A stretch of DNA of 13,660 nt from Bacteroidota bacterium (GTDB lineage Bacteria > Bacteroidota > Bacteroidia > Bacteroidales > Prolixibacteraceae). The position numbers and the translations under genes are program-made. This document shows positions 13,631-13,660 of this stretch, one piece after another (the stretch's first letter is position 1; every line of letters starts with the position of its first letter). Location of the stretch: NCBI GenBank assembly GCA_030691295.1, contig JAUYEQ010000583.1:1-13660 (forward strand), written 5' to 3'. A model generated the notes under the pieces. That model had not been told where the DNA came from and did not search any database. It was given only the letters and a program-made list of their open reading frames with translations.

Positions 13631-13660
13631 TCCCCTCCTTCGGAGGGGGCGGGGGAGGCT
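13631..13660. repeat. GC-rich palindromic element, truncated by the window end
   Basis: CCCCTCC (13632-13638), loop TTC, GGAGGGG (13642-13648) is a perfect 7-bp inverted repeat, followed by a G-rich tail reaching the window edge. Its composition stands out sharply from the AT-rich spacer before it. The pattern resembles short GC-rich intergenic palindromes that I recall as repeated in many Bacteroidota genomes. Whether it is repeated here cannot be seen from one copy. No T run follows within the window, so a terminator role is unproven. Confidence 0.45.

Noticed and set aside
13581..13660. Possible gene start (ATG at 13581) open to the window end
   Set aside because: Its frame runs through the palindrome and the GC-rich repeat, giving Arg/Gly-rich low-complexity residues; there is no support for a real protein.

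Overview
The window looks like a chromosomal segment from a non-flagellated, AT-rich member of the Bacteroidota. Three things point there: genes without clear Shine-Dalgarno sequences, intergenic promoter elements of the TTTG / TAnnTTTG type, and protein styles typical of that phylum. Among the last are a stand-alone receiver with a W-E-G-K-T-V-L-I-V-E-D start and an ATP-grasp protein beginning with an NPTCELAVANGS-like motif. No tRNA, rRNA, insertion sequence or CRISPR array is visible.

Region 1 (1-7153, + strand) is one tightly packed chemosensory operon. It holds the 3' end of cheW, a membrane chemoreceptor, cheR, a soluble histidine-kinase-like protein whose H-box histidine is replaced by asparagine, cheD, cheB, a soluble REC-HK-REC hybrid kinase and a single-domain response regulator. 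Most gaps are 3-26 bp or short overlaps. cheA is not in the window and probably lies upstream of cheW. The receptor ends in an aromatic pentapeptide of the kind that tethers CheR and CheB. The mix of a full adaptation set (CheR, CheB, CheD) with extra kinases and receivers suggests a pathway controlling something other than flagella.

Region 2 (7126-8349, - strand) is a single gene for an ATP-grasp protein of unknown substrate. Its 3' end overlaps the response regulator gene tail to tail by 28 bp.

Region 3 (8350-13575) is a sulfite-reduction operon on the + strand: a short precorrin-2 dehydrogenase (siroheme synthesis), CysJ, CysI and a YeeZ-like SDR protein. Together the first three would make siroheme and reduce sulfite to sulfide with NADPH.

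The 431-bp intergenic region in front of this operon is the most interesting part of the window. It contains a Bacteroidota-type promoter, a 33-codon open frame with a Met-Tyr-Met-Cys-Met-Trp run, and an intrinsic terminator. It also contains two upstream segments that can form mutually exclusive protector and antiterminator helices. This is the layout of a ribosome-mediated attenuator sensing sulfur amino-acid supply. I infer this from sequence alone.

Region 4 (13576-13660) has a short palindrome and the start of a GC-rich palindromic element cut off by the window edge.
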